Below the pieces are notes generated by a model. The model did no database searches. It was not told the origin of the DNA and saw only the letters and a list, made by a program, of their open reading frames with translations. A stretch of 64,000 bases of DNA from Bacteroidales bacterium (GTDB lineage Bacteria > Bacteroidota > Bacteroidia > Bacteroidales > UBA932): positions 23,055 to 87,054 of the forward strand of contig JAFRUH010000017.1 in the NCBI GenBank assembly GCA_017438975.1, given 5' to 3'. The position numbers were made by a program, and so were the translations under genes. Shown here piece by piece: positions 34,169-42,852 of this stretch (the first letter of the stretch is position 1; each line of letters opens with the position of its first letter).

Positions 34169-36760
34169 TCAGGCCCCGACGGAAACGGTATAGCTTCCGG
34201 CCGCGTAATCCTTGGATTCCGTTTCGCCCGGGAGGGTGACGGTCGCCGTCGCGCCCTCGGGAACGGTGAACTCCCAGATCCACTTGTCGCCCTCATACCG
34301 CCAGGCACTCTTGATCAGGCCAGCGGCGGACTTGTACTCGGCGGTAACGGACCCGAGGCGCTTGTCGGGGACGGGGCGCATGATGATATGCTTGAAACCG
34401 GGCTCCGCCGGATCGGCCGCAATGCCCGCCGCCGTCTCCCAGATCCATGCGCAGACGCATCCGTAGGCGTAATGGTTGAAGCTGTTCATTCCCTTCGGGC
34501 CCATGCCGGATTCGAGCGTATAGCTGTTCCAGCGCTCCCAGATCGTGGTCGCGCCGTTGTCGATCGAATACAGCCAGCTCGGGTTCTTCCGCTGGAAGAG
34601 AAGGTCATAGGCGATATCGACCATGCCGTTGTCCGTCAGGGTTCCCATCAGGATGGACGTTCCGAGGAAGCCGGTCTGGAGGCACTGTCCGTGGGCGGCG
34701 AAGTTCTCGCGCAGGCGGGCGATCATGGCTTCTTTCGCCTCTCCCTCGACGAGGCCGTTCTTCAAGGCGAAAAGGGCCGGGGTCTGCATGGTATTGAGGA
34801 TTTCGGTAGTGAAGCCGCCTTCTCCGTCAAGGAACCGCTCCCGGATCAACGCTTTCGCCGCCTCGACCATCGCCTCGTATTTCGCGGCGTCGCGACCGGT
34901 AGCCACGGCCATATCCCGCATCATGCCGGCGTCGATGGCCCAATAGGATGCCCCCAGATAGTTCCAATAGATGATAGCCTCGAGATGAGGGATACGCGTG
35001 CCCTTGGCGTCTTTCGTAAAGGCGCCCCCGCCATTGCTTTCCAAAGGTTCATAGCTCAGCCAGTCGGCCCATTGGTAGTTTCCGTTCTCGGCCACGAGAG
35101 CTGTATGGTCATAGTGGGTAGTGTTGACATGGTCCATGAATTTCTCCATAGCCTCCCAGTTCTCGTCGATGATCCCGGTGTCGCCGAACTGCTTCCAGAC
35201 CGTCCAGGGGACGATCACGCCGGCATCCGCCCACCCGAGACGCATCATGTTCTCCCCGTACTGCGCCCGCGGGGCGACACCGGGGAATCCGCCCAGCTCG
35301 CTCTGCGAATCGCGCATGTCGCGCATCCACTTGTGGAAGAAGCGGTCCGTGTTTGCGAAGAACGTTCCCGTCTCGGTAAAGACCTGCGTATCGGCAGTCC
35401 ATCCGAGACGCTCGTTCCGCTGCGGGCAGTCGGTCGGGACAGAAAGATAGTTCGAGCGCTGTCCCCACAAAGTGTTGGAAATCAGCTTGTTGACCATCTC
35501 GTCTCCCGTAGTGATCGTACCGGTCTCCAGATCCTTCGCGATGGAAGTCACGGGGATTGACGCAATCGAACGGATCCGGACTTTGTCCGTCGCCGTGATG
35601 GACACATACCGGTAGCCGAAGAACGTGCAGTGCGGATAGAAATCAGCATATCCCTTTTCTTTTCCGAACGTATAATCGATCCGGAGATCGTCCGGAATAC
35701 GAAGGTTCAGGCGGTGGACGCTGCCCTCGGGGCCGTCCATGCCGCGGCTCTTCGCGCCGTTTCCGTCATTGAGGATCTCGGCCGGAAGGCAGGTCAGGAC
35801 CGTTCCCTCCACCGCCTTGAAGGAGAAGCAGGGAACGCCGGCGCAATTCTGGCCGAAATCGACGACCAGGGTCTCTCCGGGCAGGACGGTCATCGTCGCA
35901 CCGGGAGCGAATTCCCTGACCTTCACCACTTTCCCATAGGCTTCCTCGCCGGCTCCCTCGATGTCTTTCCACACATAGGCTTCGACCGGAGCGAGGGCAA
36001 GGTCCTTCCGGAGATAGATTTCGGCGCCCTCGGAAGGCAGGATATCACCGTTGAATTCCGTATTGATCTCGGGCTCGGAAAGAAGCTCCGGAGTGGCATA
36101 TCCGGGCAGGACCCGGGCATCATACTCTTCCCCGTCGAAAATGCCGGCGTGCTTCACCGGACCGGCGATTCCGGCTTTCCAGTTTTCTGTATCCGTTCCG
36201 TAGCAGGCCTTGCCGCCGTCCTCGAAAGTCAGCTCCAGGACCCCGCGGAAGGCACATTTCTTTCCAATCATGCCCATATGGTTGCGGGGAGTGACGATCT
36301 TGTCGGCCCACCAGCCCGGAGTGACCTGGGCGGCAAGTACGTTCTCCGCTCCCGATTTCAGGGCGAAGGCGTCCGTAATATCATAGGTAAAGGAGCGCTT
36401 GGTCTTGGCATAGTGCGTAAAACCGGGTTTCAGGACCTCCTCTCCGACCGGCTTCCCGTTGACAAAGAGCTCATAGACGCCGAGTCCGGCCGTCATCCAC
36501 TTGGCCGAGACGACCTTCTTTTCATTCCGGACCGTCGAAACGAACCAGGATGCGCCGTCTGCTGCGCGTCCCTCCTTGTCGGTCACCTTGCCGGTGATGA
36601 CAGGCGCATCGACGACGGAAATCCAGGATGAGGACTCCCAGGCGGCATCCGGGAGCGCCTCCGCACGCGTACCGACGGGAGCGACGTCAGAAGTCTGGCA
36701 GGCCGCGAAGAAAAGGACCGCGGCGGCAAACAGGGTTGGGAAAGAAAGGCTGGTTTTCAT
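34169..36760 (-). CDS. GH78 alpha-L-rhamnosidase
   Basis: 863 aa. The lipobox is LFFAAC (Cys 21). Domains in order: N-terminal beta-sandwich (Bac_rhamnosid_N; about 45-230, with ELFVNGKPVGEEVLKPGFTHY), concanavalin-like middle domain (VVDFGQNCAGVPCFSF), (alpha/alpha)6 catalytic domain with the conserved TDCPQRNERLGWTADTQVF and ATTIWERWNS motifs (general acid Glu in RNERLGW; Glu in WERW), and a C-terminal beta domain (HIIMRPVPDKRLGSVTAEY). It removes terminal alpha-L-rhamnose from glycans or glycosides in the periplasm or at the surface. It is 7 bp after the M16-like gene. Confidence 0.96.
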   Translation of the reverse strand: MKTSLSFPTLFAAAVLFFAACQTSDVAPVGTRAEALPDAAWESSSWISVVDAPVITGKVTDKEGRAADGASWFVSTVRNEKKVVSAKWMTAGLGVYELFVNGKPVGEEVLKPGFTHYAKTKRSFTYDITDAFALKSGAENVLAAQVTPGWWADKIVTPRNHMGMIGKKCAFRGVLELTFEDGGKACYGTDTENWKAGIAGPVKHAGIFDGEEYDARVLPGYATPELLSEPEINTEFNGDILPSEGAEIYLRKDLALAPVEAYVWKDIEGAGEEAYGKVVKVREFAPGATMTVLPGETLVVDFGQNCAGVPCFSFKAVEGTVLTCLPAEILNDGNGAKSRGMDGPEGSVHRLNLRIPDDLRIDYTFGKEKGYADFYPHCTFFGYRYVSITATDKVRIRSIASIPVTSIAKDLETGTITTGDEMVNKLISNTLWGQRSNYLSVPTDCPQRNERLGWTADTQVFTETGTFFANTDRFFHKWMRDMRDSQSELGGFPGVAPRAQYGENMMRLGWADAGVIVPWTVWKQFGDTGIIDENWEAMEKFMDHVNTTHYDHTALVAENGNYQWADWLSYEPLESNGGGAFTKDAKGTRIPHLEAIIYWNYLGASYWAIDAGMMRDMAVATGRDAAKYEAMVEAAKALIRERFLDGEGGFTTEILNTMQTPALFALKNGLVEGEAKEAMIARLRENFAAHGQCLQTGFLGTSILMGTLTDNGMVDIAYDLLFQRKNPSWLYSIDNGATTIWERWNSYTLESGMGPKGMNSFNHYAYGCVCAWIWETAAGIAADPAEPGFKHIIMRPVPDKRLGSVTAEYKSAAGLIKSAWRYEGDKWIWEFTVPEGATATVTLPGETESKDYAAGSYTVSVGA

Positions 36761-36767
36761 AATAGGG

Positions 36768-39314
36768 TTATTTTACGACTTTTTCAATGCAGCTGCCCTT
36801 CGAAAGGGCCTGGAGGATCGCCTGGACGGCGGGAGCGTCGACGGCGTTGATGTTCTCCTTGTATTTCGTGACCAGGTCCTTGTTCATCGCGTAGCGCATC
36901 CGGACGGTGTTGACGACCGTTTCGGGATGGCTGAGCGCATCCGCCATCGTGCCGGTCACACGGGCCTTGGCCGCCGTGAGCTCGGCCTTGGACAGTTTCT
37001 TCTTCGTGGCGGCGGCGATCCCCTTCCGGACGCCGGCAAGGGCCTTCTCAAGGTCGACTGGCTTCACATCGGCGGGCAGCCCGGCCGGATTGGCCGGAAG
37101 GCACGTAATCCGCACCCAGAGCCGTTCCTCGGGATATACGGAGAACTCGGACGAAACTTCCGCGGTCAGTCCATACGGATGGAGCGCCTCGGCGAGGGAG
37201 CGCCTCAGGACCATCATCGCCATATCGGAAGCGTAGCGGCTCGAGGAGGTGAGCGCCACGTCCGAAGTCATCAGGACGTATATGCCTTTTTCCGTCCCTT
37301 CCGTGACAACGGTCGACTTCCCGGACTTGACCCCGCCCGAAGCCGGGGAGCGCCGGGCATTCGAATGGAGAGCCCGGAAACCGCCCAGCGATTTGGCAAG
37401 CTGCTTCTTGACCGTTTCTTCGTCGAGGTCGCCGACGAGGATGAGGACCCCGTCGTTCAGCCGGGAGAACCGGTCCTCGAAATAGACGTCCGCCTTCTCG
37501 AGCAGGTCGGGGGTCAGGGCCTCCGCCTTCCGGACACCCGTATAAATATCTTCCGGAGCGATCTGGCTGTACATGGACTCGAAAATACCCTCCCGGGTCC
37601 TTTCCCGGGCGAGGATCCTGATCTTCTCGGACGCCGCATAGGAAGCGAAGGCATCCGAATCGACCCGCCTCCGGGTCCCCGTGACCATCTGCAGCGCACC
37701 CATCAGCATCGGGAGTTTCTGGACAGGGGCGCTCCCGGTCAGGGCCATGTCCTTGACCGACACGTCCACGTCCATCGTGATTCCGTTGGAGACCAGCGTT
37801 CGCTTGAAGGCCTTCCCTTCGACTCCTCCGAAACGGCTCAGGAACAGGAGTTCGGGAATGAAATCGGCCTCCCCGTCCCGCAGTTCCGGGATCGAGGAAA
37901 GCCCGCCGTTGAGCTGGAGGGCATAGCTGAACATGCCGCTTCCGGGCATCTTCCTGAAAATCACCCGGAGACCGTTCGTATAAGTCCACATGGACCCGCC
38001 CGAAACCGGTTCAGGTTTTTCCAGGCGGATCTTGACCTTGGACCCGTGGGGCGACAGCGAGGTCGTGTCGCCCCGGTTCCATCCGTACAGATGCGGGTCC
38101 CGGATTACGTAGCCTTGCAGGTAGGCCAGGTTATAATCGAACAGGATCTGGTTGTCATCCAGCGAATCCCGGGAGGATGAATAGTCGATCGTCAGGTTCT
38201 TGGTCTGATCGAGAACGCCGCCCGCGATCCGGTTGAAAAAACGCCGGTCGGTCGTATCGGCCACCGTCTTGCCGGAGAACAGTTTCGCTTCCTGCGCAAA
38301 GGGGGCGAGATGGGCCCCGTACAGGAAAGAGGAGAGACAGCGGTCGACATATTGGGCATTGGTCAGCGGTGTTTCCGCGAGCAGCTTCATTTCCGCCCCG
38401 AGCACCTTCTTGGCATCCGTGAATTCGACCGGGGTCGCCCCGAAAGCCTCGAGGGAGGCGAGGGTCCGACCGATGAGGGCCATCGCTTCGTCCTGCCGGC
38501 CTTCCGCCGTGCCGACCGTTACGGTATATTTCTCATCCCCGGCGGATTCCGAACTCGCCTGATTGACAATCTCAAGTTTATAGCAGGGCATATTGAGTTC
38601 ATCCATCCCCGTGCGGATCCGGTTCGCGACGATCGTTGCGAACTCGCGGGCGAAAATATCCATGACAAGGGGCTGGGCCGTGTTCATGTATTTCTGCGGG
38701 GTCCGCGGGGAGACATAGCTGACCGAAACCTCGGCGATATGCTCTCCCGGAGCGGGATTCAGGAAGATGAACGGGGCTACGGAGGGTTCCCAGGCATAAT
38801 CGGAAACTCCGTCCTTGCGCTTGTAGATCTTCGGGACCATCATGGAAAAAATGTCCATCTTGCGCTTGACGTCCTTGGCGTCGATGTCCCCGCTGAGGAT
38901 GATCGCCTGGTCGGAGCGGCTAGCGGCCATATATGAGAAGGACATCAGAAGCGTCGAATCCAGGGCGACCGGATTCCATACGGGAACGTCGTCGAACCGG
39001 CACACCGTCGCCCCGTCGACTTCCGCGAAAAGGCCTTCCGGACGGAATCCGACACCGGTACGGGAGAGGAAACGGCCGAGATCCTCGACCTGGGAACGGG
39101 TCTCCGGGCCGGGGAGTTCATCCCTCCGGACAAGGGCCACGTCGGCGAGTCCTTTGACCGTCGGATTGGATACGATATAATAGGAAACGCCGCTGGTCAG
39201 GACCCCTTTCTGAATCTTCCCGTCGACCGGCAGCGCCGGAAGATTCTGCGCTGGCATCATTCTTGAAAAGAACAGGCAGACGACAATGAAAATTGTTTTA
39301 CAAAGCGATCTCAT
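36768..39314 (-). CDS. M16-type peptidase homologue lacking the zinc motif
   Basis: 848 aa with a signal peptide (MRSLCKTIFIVVCLFFSRMMPAQ). The N-terminal GVLTSGVSYYIVSNPTVKGLADVALV segment and the repeated M16-like halves match secreted insulinase-family proteins of Bacteroidota. Where HFLEH should be, the sequence reads GRFLSRTG, and no HxxEH occurs anywhere, so the zinc site is lost. It is probably a noncatalytic partner subunit or a binding protein. It is first in a run with GH78 and the FecI sigma gene. The promoter box is at 39338-39345. Confidence 0.8.
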   Translation of the reverse strand: MRSLCKTIFIVVCLFFSRMMPAQNLPALPVDGKIQKGVLTSGVSYYIVSNPTVKGLADVALVRRDELPGPETRSQVEDLGRFLSRTGVGFRPEGLFAEVDGATVCRFDDVPVWNPVALDSTLLMSFSYMAASRSDQAIILSGDIDAKDVKRKMDIFSMMVPKIYKRKDGVSDYAWEPSVAPFIFLNPAPGEHIAEVSVSYVSPRTPQKYMNTAQPLVMDIFAREFATIVANRIRTGMDELNMPCYKLEIVNQASSESAGDEKYTVTVGTAEGRQDEAMALIGRTLASLEAFGATPVEFTDAKKVLGAEMKLLAETPLTNAQYVDRCLSSFLYGAHLAPFAQEAKLFSGKTVADTTDRRFFNRIAGGVLDQTKNLTIDYSSSRDSLDDNQILFDYNLAYLQGYVIRDPHLYGWNRGDTTSLSPHGSKVKIRLEKPEPVSGGSMWTYTNGLRVIFRKMPGSGMFSYALQLNGGLSSIPELRDGEADFIPELLFLSRFGGVEGKAFKRTLVSNGITMDVDVSVKDMALTGSAPVQKLPMLMGALQMVTGTRRRVDSDAFASYAASEKIRILARERTREGIFESMYSQIAPEDIYTGVRKAEALTPDLLEKADVYFEDRFSRLNDGVLILVGDLDEETVKKQLAKSLGGFRALHSNARRSPASGGVKSGKSTVVTEGTEKGIYVLMTSDVALTSSSRYASDMAMMVLRRSLAEALHPYGLTAEVSSEFSVYPEERLWVRITCLPANPAGLPADVKPVDLEKALAGVRKGIAAATKKKLSKAELTAAKARVTGTMADALSHPETVVNTVRMRYAMNKDLVTKYKENINAVDAPAVQAILQALSKGSCIEKVVK

Positions 39315-39337
39315 ATAAAAAATGATGGTCCGTTATG

Positions 39338-39345
39338 CAAAAATA
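39338..39345 (-). promoter_or_regulatory. -7 promoter box of the M16-like/GH78/sigma run
   Basis: It reads TATTTTTG on the minus strand, about 23 nt before ATG 39314. Confidence 0.45.
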
Positions 39346-39359
39346 AAACAAATATTTGC

Positions 39360-39367
39360 TACTTTTG
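39360..39367 (+). promoter_or_regulatory. -7 promoter box of the TPR protein gene
   Basis: It reads TACTTTTG, 33 nt before ATG 39401. It is divergent from the M16-like promoter. Confidence 0.45.
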
Positions 39368-39400
39368 CAAAATACGTGCTGATATTAACAATTAAACTTG

Positions 39401-40345
39401 ATGAAAAAGGAAATGAAAAGATTATTTGCTCTCATTACCGTCGCGCTCATGAGCGCAGGAATCGCAATCGCACAGGACTACAACGCTGCCATCGAAGTAT
39501 TCAACAGCGCTGCGGTCGCTCTCCAGAATGAAAACAAGACCGAGGCTCTGTCTCTCTTCAAGCAGGCTCTCCCGCTTTTCGAGGCTTGCGGTGAGGAAGG
39601 TGCCGAGATGGTCGCCAAGTGCAAGGAACAGATTCCCATCGTTACGCTTTCGGTTGCAAAGGATCTGATCAACGACAAAGAATACGACAAGGCGATCGAA
39701 ACCCTGAAAGAGGCCGAAAAGATTGCTAAGGAGTATGGTGCTGCAGAGGTAGTGACGGAAGTCGGCGAACTTGTTCCGAACGCTCTCTTCCGCAAGGCCG
39801 AGACGCTCCGCCAGGCAAAGAATTTCACCGGTGCTGCCGCTGTTTTCCAGGAAGTAGTAGCCCTCGAGCCTAAGAATGGACAGGCATTCCTCCTGCTCGG
39901 TCAGTCCCTCATGAACGCCGGCAAGACCGACGAGGCGATCGAGGCACTCAAGAATGCGGCTGCCAACGGCAAGGAAGATATGGCCAACAAGCTGATCGGC
40001 AACATCTACCTCAAGGAGGGCCAGGCCCTTCTCAAGGGCGGCAAGGCTCTCGAAGCTGCTGAAACAATCCAGACGGCCCTTACCTTCATGGAGAATGCCG
40101 GCGCCTATAAGCTCCTTGCTAGTGCATGGATGAAGGGAGGAAAGACCGCCAACGCGATCAATGCCTATAAGAAATATGTAGAGGTCGCTCCGGATGCCGA
40201 AGACGTCCCTGACATCCTCTTCACTATCGCCGCGACCGCCCATAAGGCCGGTGACAAGGCGACCGCCATCGAGTACTACAGCAAGCTGACCGGCACCAAG
40301 TACGGTGAGCAGGCCAAGACCCTCCTCGCTTCCCTCAAGAAGTAA
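39401..40345 (+). CDS. Secreted tetratricopeptide repeat protein
   Basis: 314 aa. The signal peptide is MKKEMKRLFALITVALMSAGIAIA; ATG 39413 is an alternative start, while the upstream TTG is unlikely. The rest is helical repeats of about 34 residues with TPR spacing, for example FQEVVALEPKNGQAFLLLGQSLMNAGKTDEA and AYKLLASAWMKGGKTANAINAYKKYVEVAP. Its codons are more A/T-ended than those of neighbours, which suggests high expression (inference). It is a periplasmic or outer-membrane scaffold of unknown partner. Its stop overlaps the U32 start (TAATG). Confidence 0.88.
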   Translation: MKKEMKRLFALITVALMSAGIAIAQDYNAAIEVFNSAAVALQNENKTEALSLFKQALPLFEACGEEGAEMVAKCKEQIPIVTLSVAKDLINDKEYDKAIETLKEAEKIAKEYGAAEVVTEVGELVPNALFRKAETLRQAKNFTGAAAVFQEVVALEPKNGQAFLLLGQSLMNAGKTDEAIEALKNAAANGKEDMANKLIGNIYLKEGQALLKGGKALEAAETIQTALTFMENAGAYKLLASAWMKGGKTANAINAYKKYVEVAPDAEDVPDILFTIAATAHKAGDKATAIEYYSKLTGTKYGEQAKTLLASLKK

Positions 40346-42165
40346 TGCAGGCTCTGGAGCTGCTGGCTCCGGCCAGAAACAAAGATATCGGCATCGCAGC
40401 CATTGACTGCGGTGCCGATGCGGTATATATCGCAGGCCCCGATTTCGGAGCCCGGCAGGCTGCCGGCAACCCGGTCGGGGACATCGCCGAACTCTGCCGG
40501 TATGCCCACCGTTTCGGAGCCCGTATCTTTGTAACGCTCAACACGATTCTCTTCGAAGACGAACTTGACCGGGCCGGATCGCTGGTCCGGGAACTCGCCG
40601 ATGCCGGCGTCGACGCGCTGATCGTGCAGGACCTCGGGGTCATCACCCTCAACCTGGGCACTCGACTGCCGCTCCACGCCTCGACCCAGTGCTCTGTCCG
40701 GACGCCGGAAAAGGCCGCTTTCATGGAGAGCCTCGGCTTTTCCCGGATCGTCCTCGAGCGGCAGATGTCCCTCGAAGGGATCCGTGCCGTCAGGGAAGCG
40801 GTCGGGGCGGAAATCGAATTCTTCGTCCATGGCGCCCTGTGCGTCTGCTACAGCGGGGAGTGCTACCTGTCCGAACGGATCGCCGGAAGAAGCGCCAACC
40901 GGGGCGGGTGCATCCAGGCCTGCCGCTCCCGGTATGACCTTGTGGACGGGTCCGGGAAGGTACTCGTCCGGGACAAGGCCCTCCTCTCGCTGAAAGATTA
41001 CAACCTGATCCGCCGGCTAGGAGACCTGGCGGAGGCGGGCGTCTGCTCCTTCAAGATCGAAGGGCGGCTGAAAAACATCTCCTATGTCAGGAACGTCGTC
41101 CGGGAATACTCCATCGCCCTGGACGAACTGGTCCGGAAGCATCCCGACCGCTACCGCCGTTCCTCTTTCGGAACGGTCCGGGGCGGTTTTTCGCCCGATC
41201 CCCGCAAAACTTTCAACCGGGGGTACACCGAACTGTACCTCGACGGAACGAGGGGACCCTGGGCCGCGATGGACACCCCCAAGTCCATCGGCGAACCGAT
41301 CGGGACCGTCCGGACCGTCAGCGGCGGAAAAATCACCGTATCCTTCGACGATCCGGGGACGGTTCTCGCCAACGGAGACGGGTTCGTTTTCGTTTCGCCG
41401 CGGGAAGGGATGGTCGGATTCCGGGGAGACGTCTGCTCCCGAAACACGATCCAGGCCCGCCCTCCGGAGGGCCTCAGACCCGGAATGCGTCTCTTCCGGA
41501 ACATCAGCGCCGCTTTCGAGAAAGAACTGCAGGCAAACCGCTGCGTGAGGGAGATTGACGTTTTCCTCGCCCTCGACCTTGGAGACGGAAGATTTTCCGT
41601 CACGGCGGAAACAGAAGACGGACGGACGCTCTCCAAAGAGTTCGAAACCGGTCCGGAAGCAGCCAGGGACCGGGACCGGATGGCAGATATCATCCTCGGG
41701 CAACTCTCCAAGCGGACCGGCGGATATGCCTTTTCGGTCCGTAGGATATCCGCTCCCGGGGCCGTTCCGATGATGGGCGCCTCCTTCCTCAACGGAGTCC
41801 GGAGGGAACTGGCGGCGGAACTGGACCGGATGCCCGTCCATGCCGTCCCGATGCGGAAGGCCGCCGGGACGCAGGAACTGCGCGCACCGGAACGGATTAC
41901 CTATAAAGAGAATGTCTCCAACTCCCTCTCGGAAGCCCTTTACCGCTCCCGTGGGGCCGTCGCGGTCGAAAAAGCCTATGAACTGACCCACTGCCGCGAA
42001 GCGGAACTGATGCGGACGAAATACTGCATCCGTTATGAACTCGGACTCTGCCCGGTGCACCAGGGCGCCCGGCCGACCGGCCCTCTCTTCCTTCTCAACA
42101 ACGGCCTCCGCCTCTCCCTCGGCTTCGACTGCAAAGCCTGCGAGATGACGGTTTCAGAAGGATAG
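40345..42165 (+). CDS. Peptidase U32 family protein
   Basis: 606 aa. An N-terminal TIM-barrel-like region (LELLAPARNKDIGIAAIDCGADAVYIAG) leads to the U32 signature EFFVHGALCVCYSGECYLS at about residues 158-176, with the conserved cysteines continuing in NRGGCIQACRSRYDL. A DUF3656 (collagenase-like) middle domain follows, and YELGLCPVHQGA / FDCKACEM gives two more cysteines at the C-terminus. U32 members include TrhP, which hydroxylates tRNA uridine, and are best regarded as Fe-S enzymes rather than peptidases. It is coupled to the TPR gene (TAATG). Confidence 0.92.
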   Translation: MQALELLAPARNKDIGIAAIDCGADAVYIAGPDFGARQAAGNPVGDIAELCRYAHRFGARIFVTLNTILFEDELDRAGSLVRELADAGVDALIVQDLGVITLNLGTRLPLHASTQCSVRTPEKAAFMESLGFSRIVLERQMSLEGIRAVREAVGAEIEFFVHGALCVCYSGECYLSERIAGRSANRGGCIQACRSRYDLVDGSGKVLVRDKALLSLKDYNLIRRLGDLAEAGVCSFKIEGRLKNISYVRNVVREYSIALDELVRKHPDRYRRSSFGTVRGGFSPDPRKTFNRGYTELYLDGTRGPWAAMDTPKSIGEPIGTVRTVSGGKITVSFDDPGTVLANGDGFVFVSPREGMVGFRGDVCSRNTIQARPPEGLRPGMRLFRNISAAFEKELQANRCVREIDVFLALDLGDGRFSVTAETEDGRTLSKEFETGPEAARDRDRMADIILGQLSKRTGGYAFSVRRISAPGAVPMMGASFLNGVRRELAAELDRMPVHAVPMRKAAGTQELRAPERITYKENVSNSLSEALYRSRGAVAVEKAYELTHCREAELMRTKYCIRYELGLCPVHQGARPTGPLFLLNNGLRLSLGFDCKACEMTVSEG

Positions 42166-42169
42166 ACCG

Positions 42170-42580
42170 TTATAGATGTATGGAAATCAACTCATTGCCT
42201 AGCTGATGCAGGGCGTTTTCAATCTTGAGGACTTGGGCCCTGCGCGGGAGACTTTTTCCATTGGCGTAATGCCAAAGCTGTTTCTGATTGATTCCCGTCA
42301 ACCTTTCCAGACCTGCTTTGGTGAAAATGCCGGAATATACATTCAGCAGACTCCGGACATCCATCCTGAAATCAACTTCAAAACTTCCTTGCAGCTCAGC
42401 AGGGAGCTCATATCCCTTGGATTCGCAGGTTTCAATAAAGACATCGATCGCTTCAAGCAGGTTTTCCTTGACTTTCGTCAAGGTTTTCCCCGTCGCATAG
42501 ACGCCTTCAAGATTTTCAATGTAGGCGGAATAATTGTTGTCCGCCTGCTCCACGACCGCAAATAATTTCACTCTTCTCAT
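42170..42580 (-). CDS. hicB: HicB-type antitoxin with C-terminal HTH
   Basis: 136 aa. The N-terminal HicB fold (KLFAVVEQADNNYSAYIENLEGVYATGKTLTKVKENLLEAI) is followed by a helix-turn-helix region (FTKAGLERLTGINQKQLWHYANGKSLPRRAQVLKIENAL). The first part neutralises HicA and the second probably binds the operon promoter. It shares one base with the hicA stop and converges on the U32 gene (4 bp gap). Confidence 0.9.
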   Translation of the reverse strand: MRRVKLFAVVEQADNNYSAYIENLEGVYATGKTLTKVKENLLEAIDVFIETCESKGYELPAELQGSFEVDFRMDVRSLLNVYSGIFTKAGLERLTGINQKQLWHYANGKSLPRRAQVLKIENALHQLGNELISIHL

Positions 42581-42777
42581 TATTCCGATTTTTTTAAGCC
42601 TGCATCCCGTAATATCCGGCCCAAAGTCCCTGCCGGCACGACATCATTTCTCGATCCAGCAACCGTTATCGGTCGTTTACTCCCGGCTTTCGTGAATATG
42701 TGATGGTCTCCCCGTGTTCTTTGGTAGTTCCAGCCGTCGGCCTCCAGCATCTCGATGACTTCAAATACTTTTTTCAC
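42580..42777 (-). CDS. hicA: HicA-type mRNA interferase toxin
   Basis: 65 aa from GTG 42777. The HicA/YcfA dsRBD-like fold is evident: EVIEMLEADGWNYQRTRGDHHIFTK (catalytic His in GDHH) and ITVAGSRNDVVPAGTLGRILRDAGL. It cleaves translated mRNA when not held by HicB. No in-frame ATG exists early enough to give a full-length protein, so the GTG is needed. The -7 box ends only 2 nt before this GTG. Confidence 0.92.
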   Translation of the reverse strand: MKKVFEVIEMLEADGWNYQRTRGDHHIFTKAGSKRPITVAGSRNDVVPAGTLGRILRDAGLKKSE

Positions 42778-42779
42778 TA

Positions 42780-42787
42780 CAAAGATA
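42780..42787 (-). promoter_or_regulatory. -7 promoter box of hicAB
   Basis: It reads TATCTTTG on the minus strand with a TTG 18 bp upstream. It ends 2 nt from the GTG start of hicA, predicting a leaderless message; the HicB HTH is the likely regulator. Confidence 0.55.
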
Positions 42788-42852
42788 ACTAAATTTCTAT
42801 TTAATCAAGAAAATAATAGTAATAATTCTATCAATTATAAGCCTAAGCCTCG

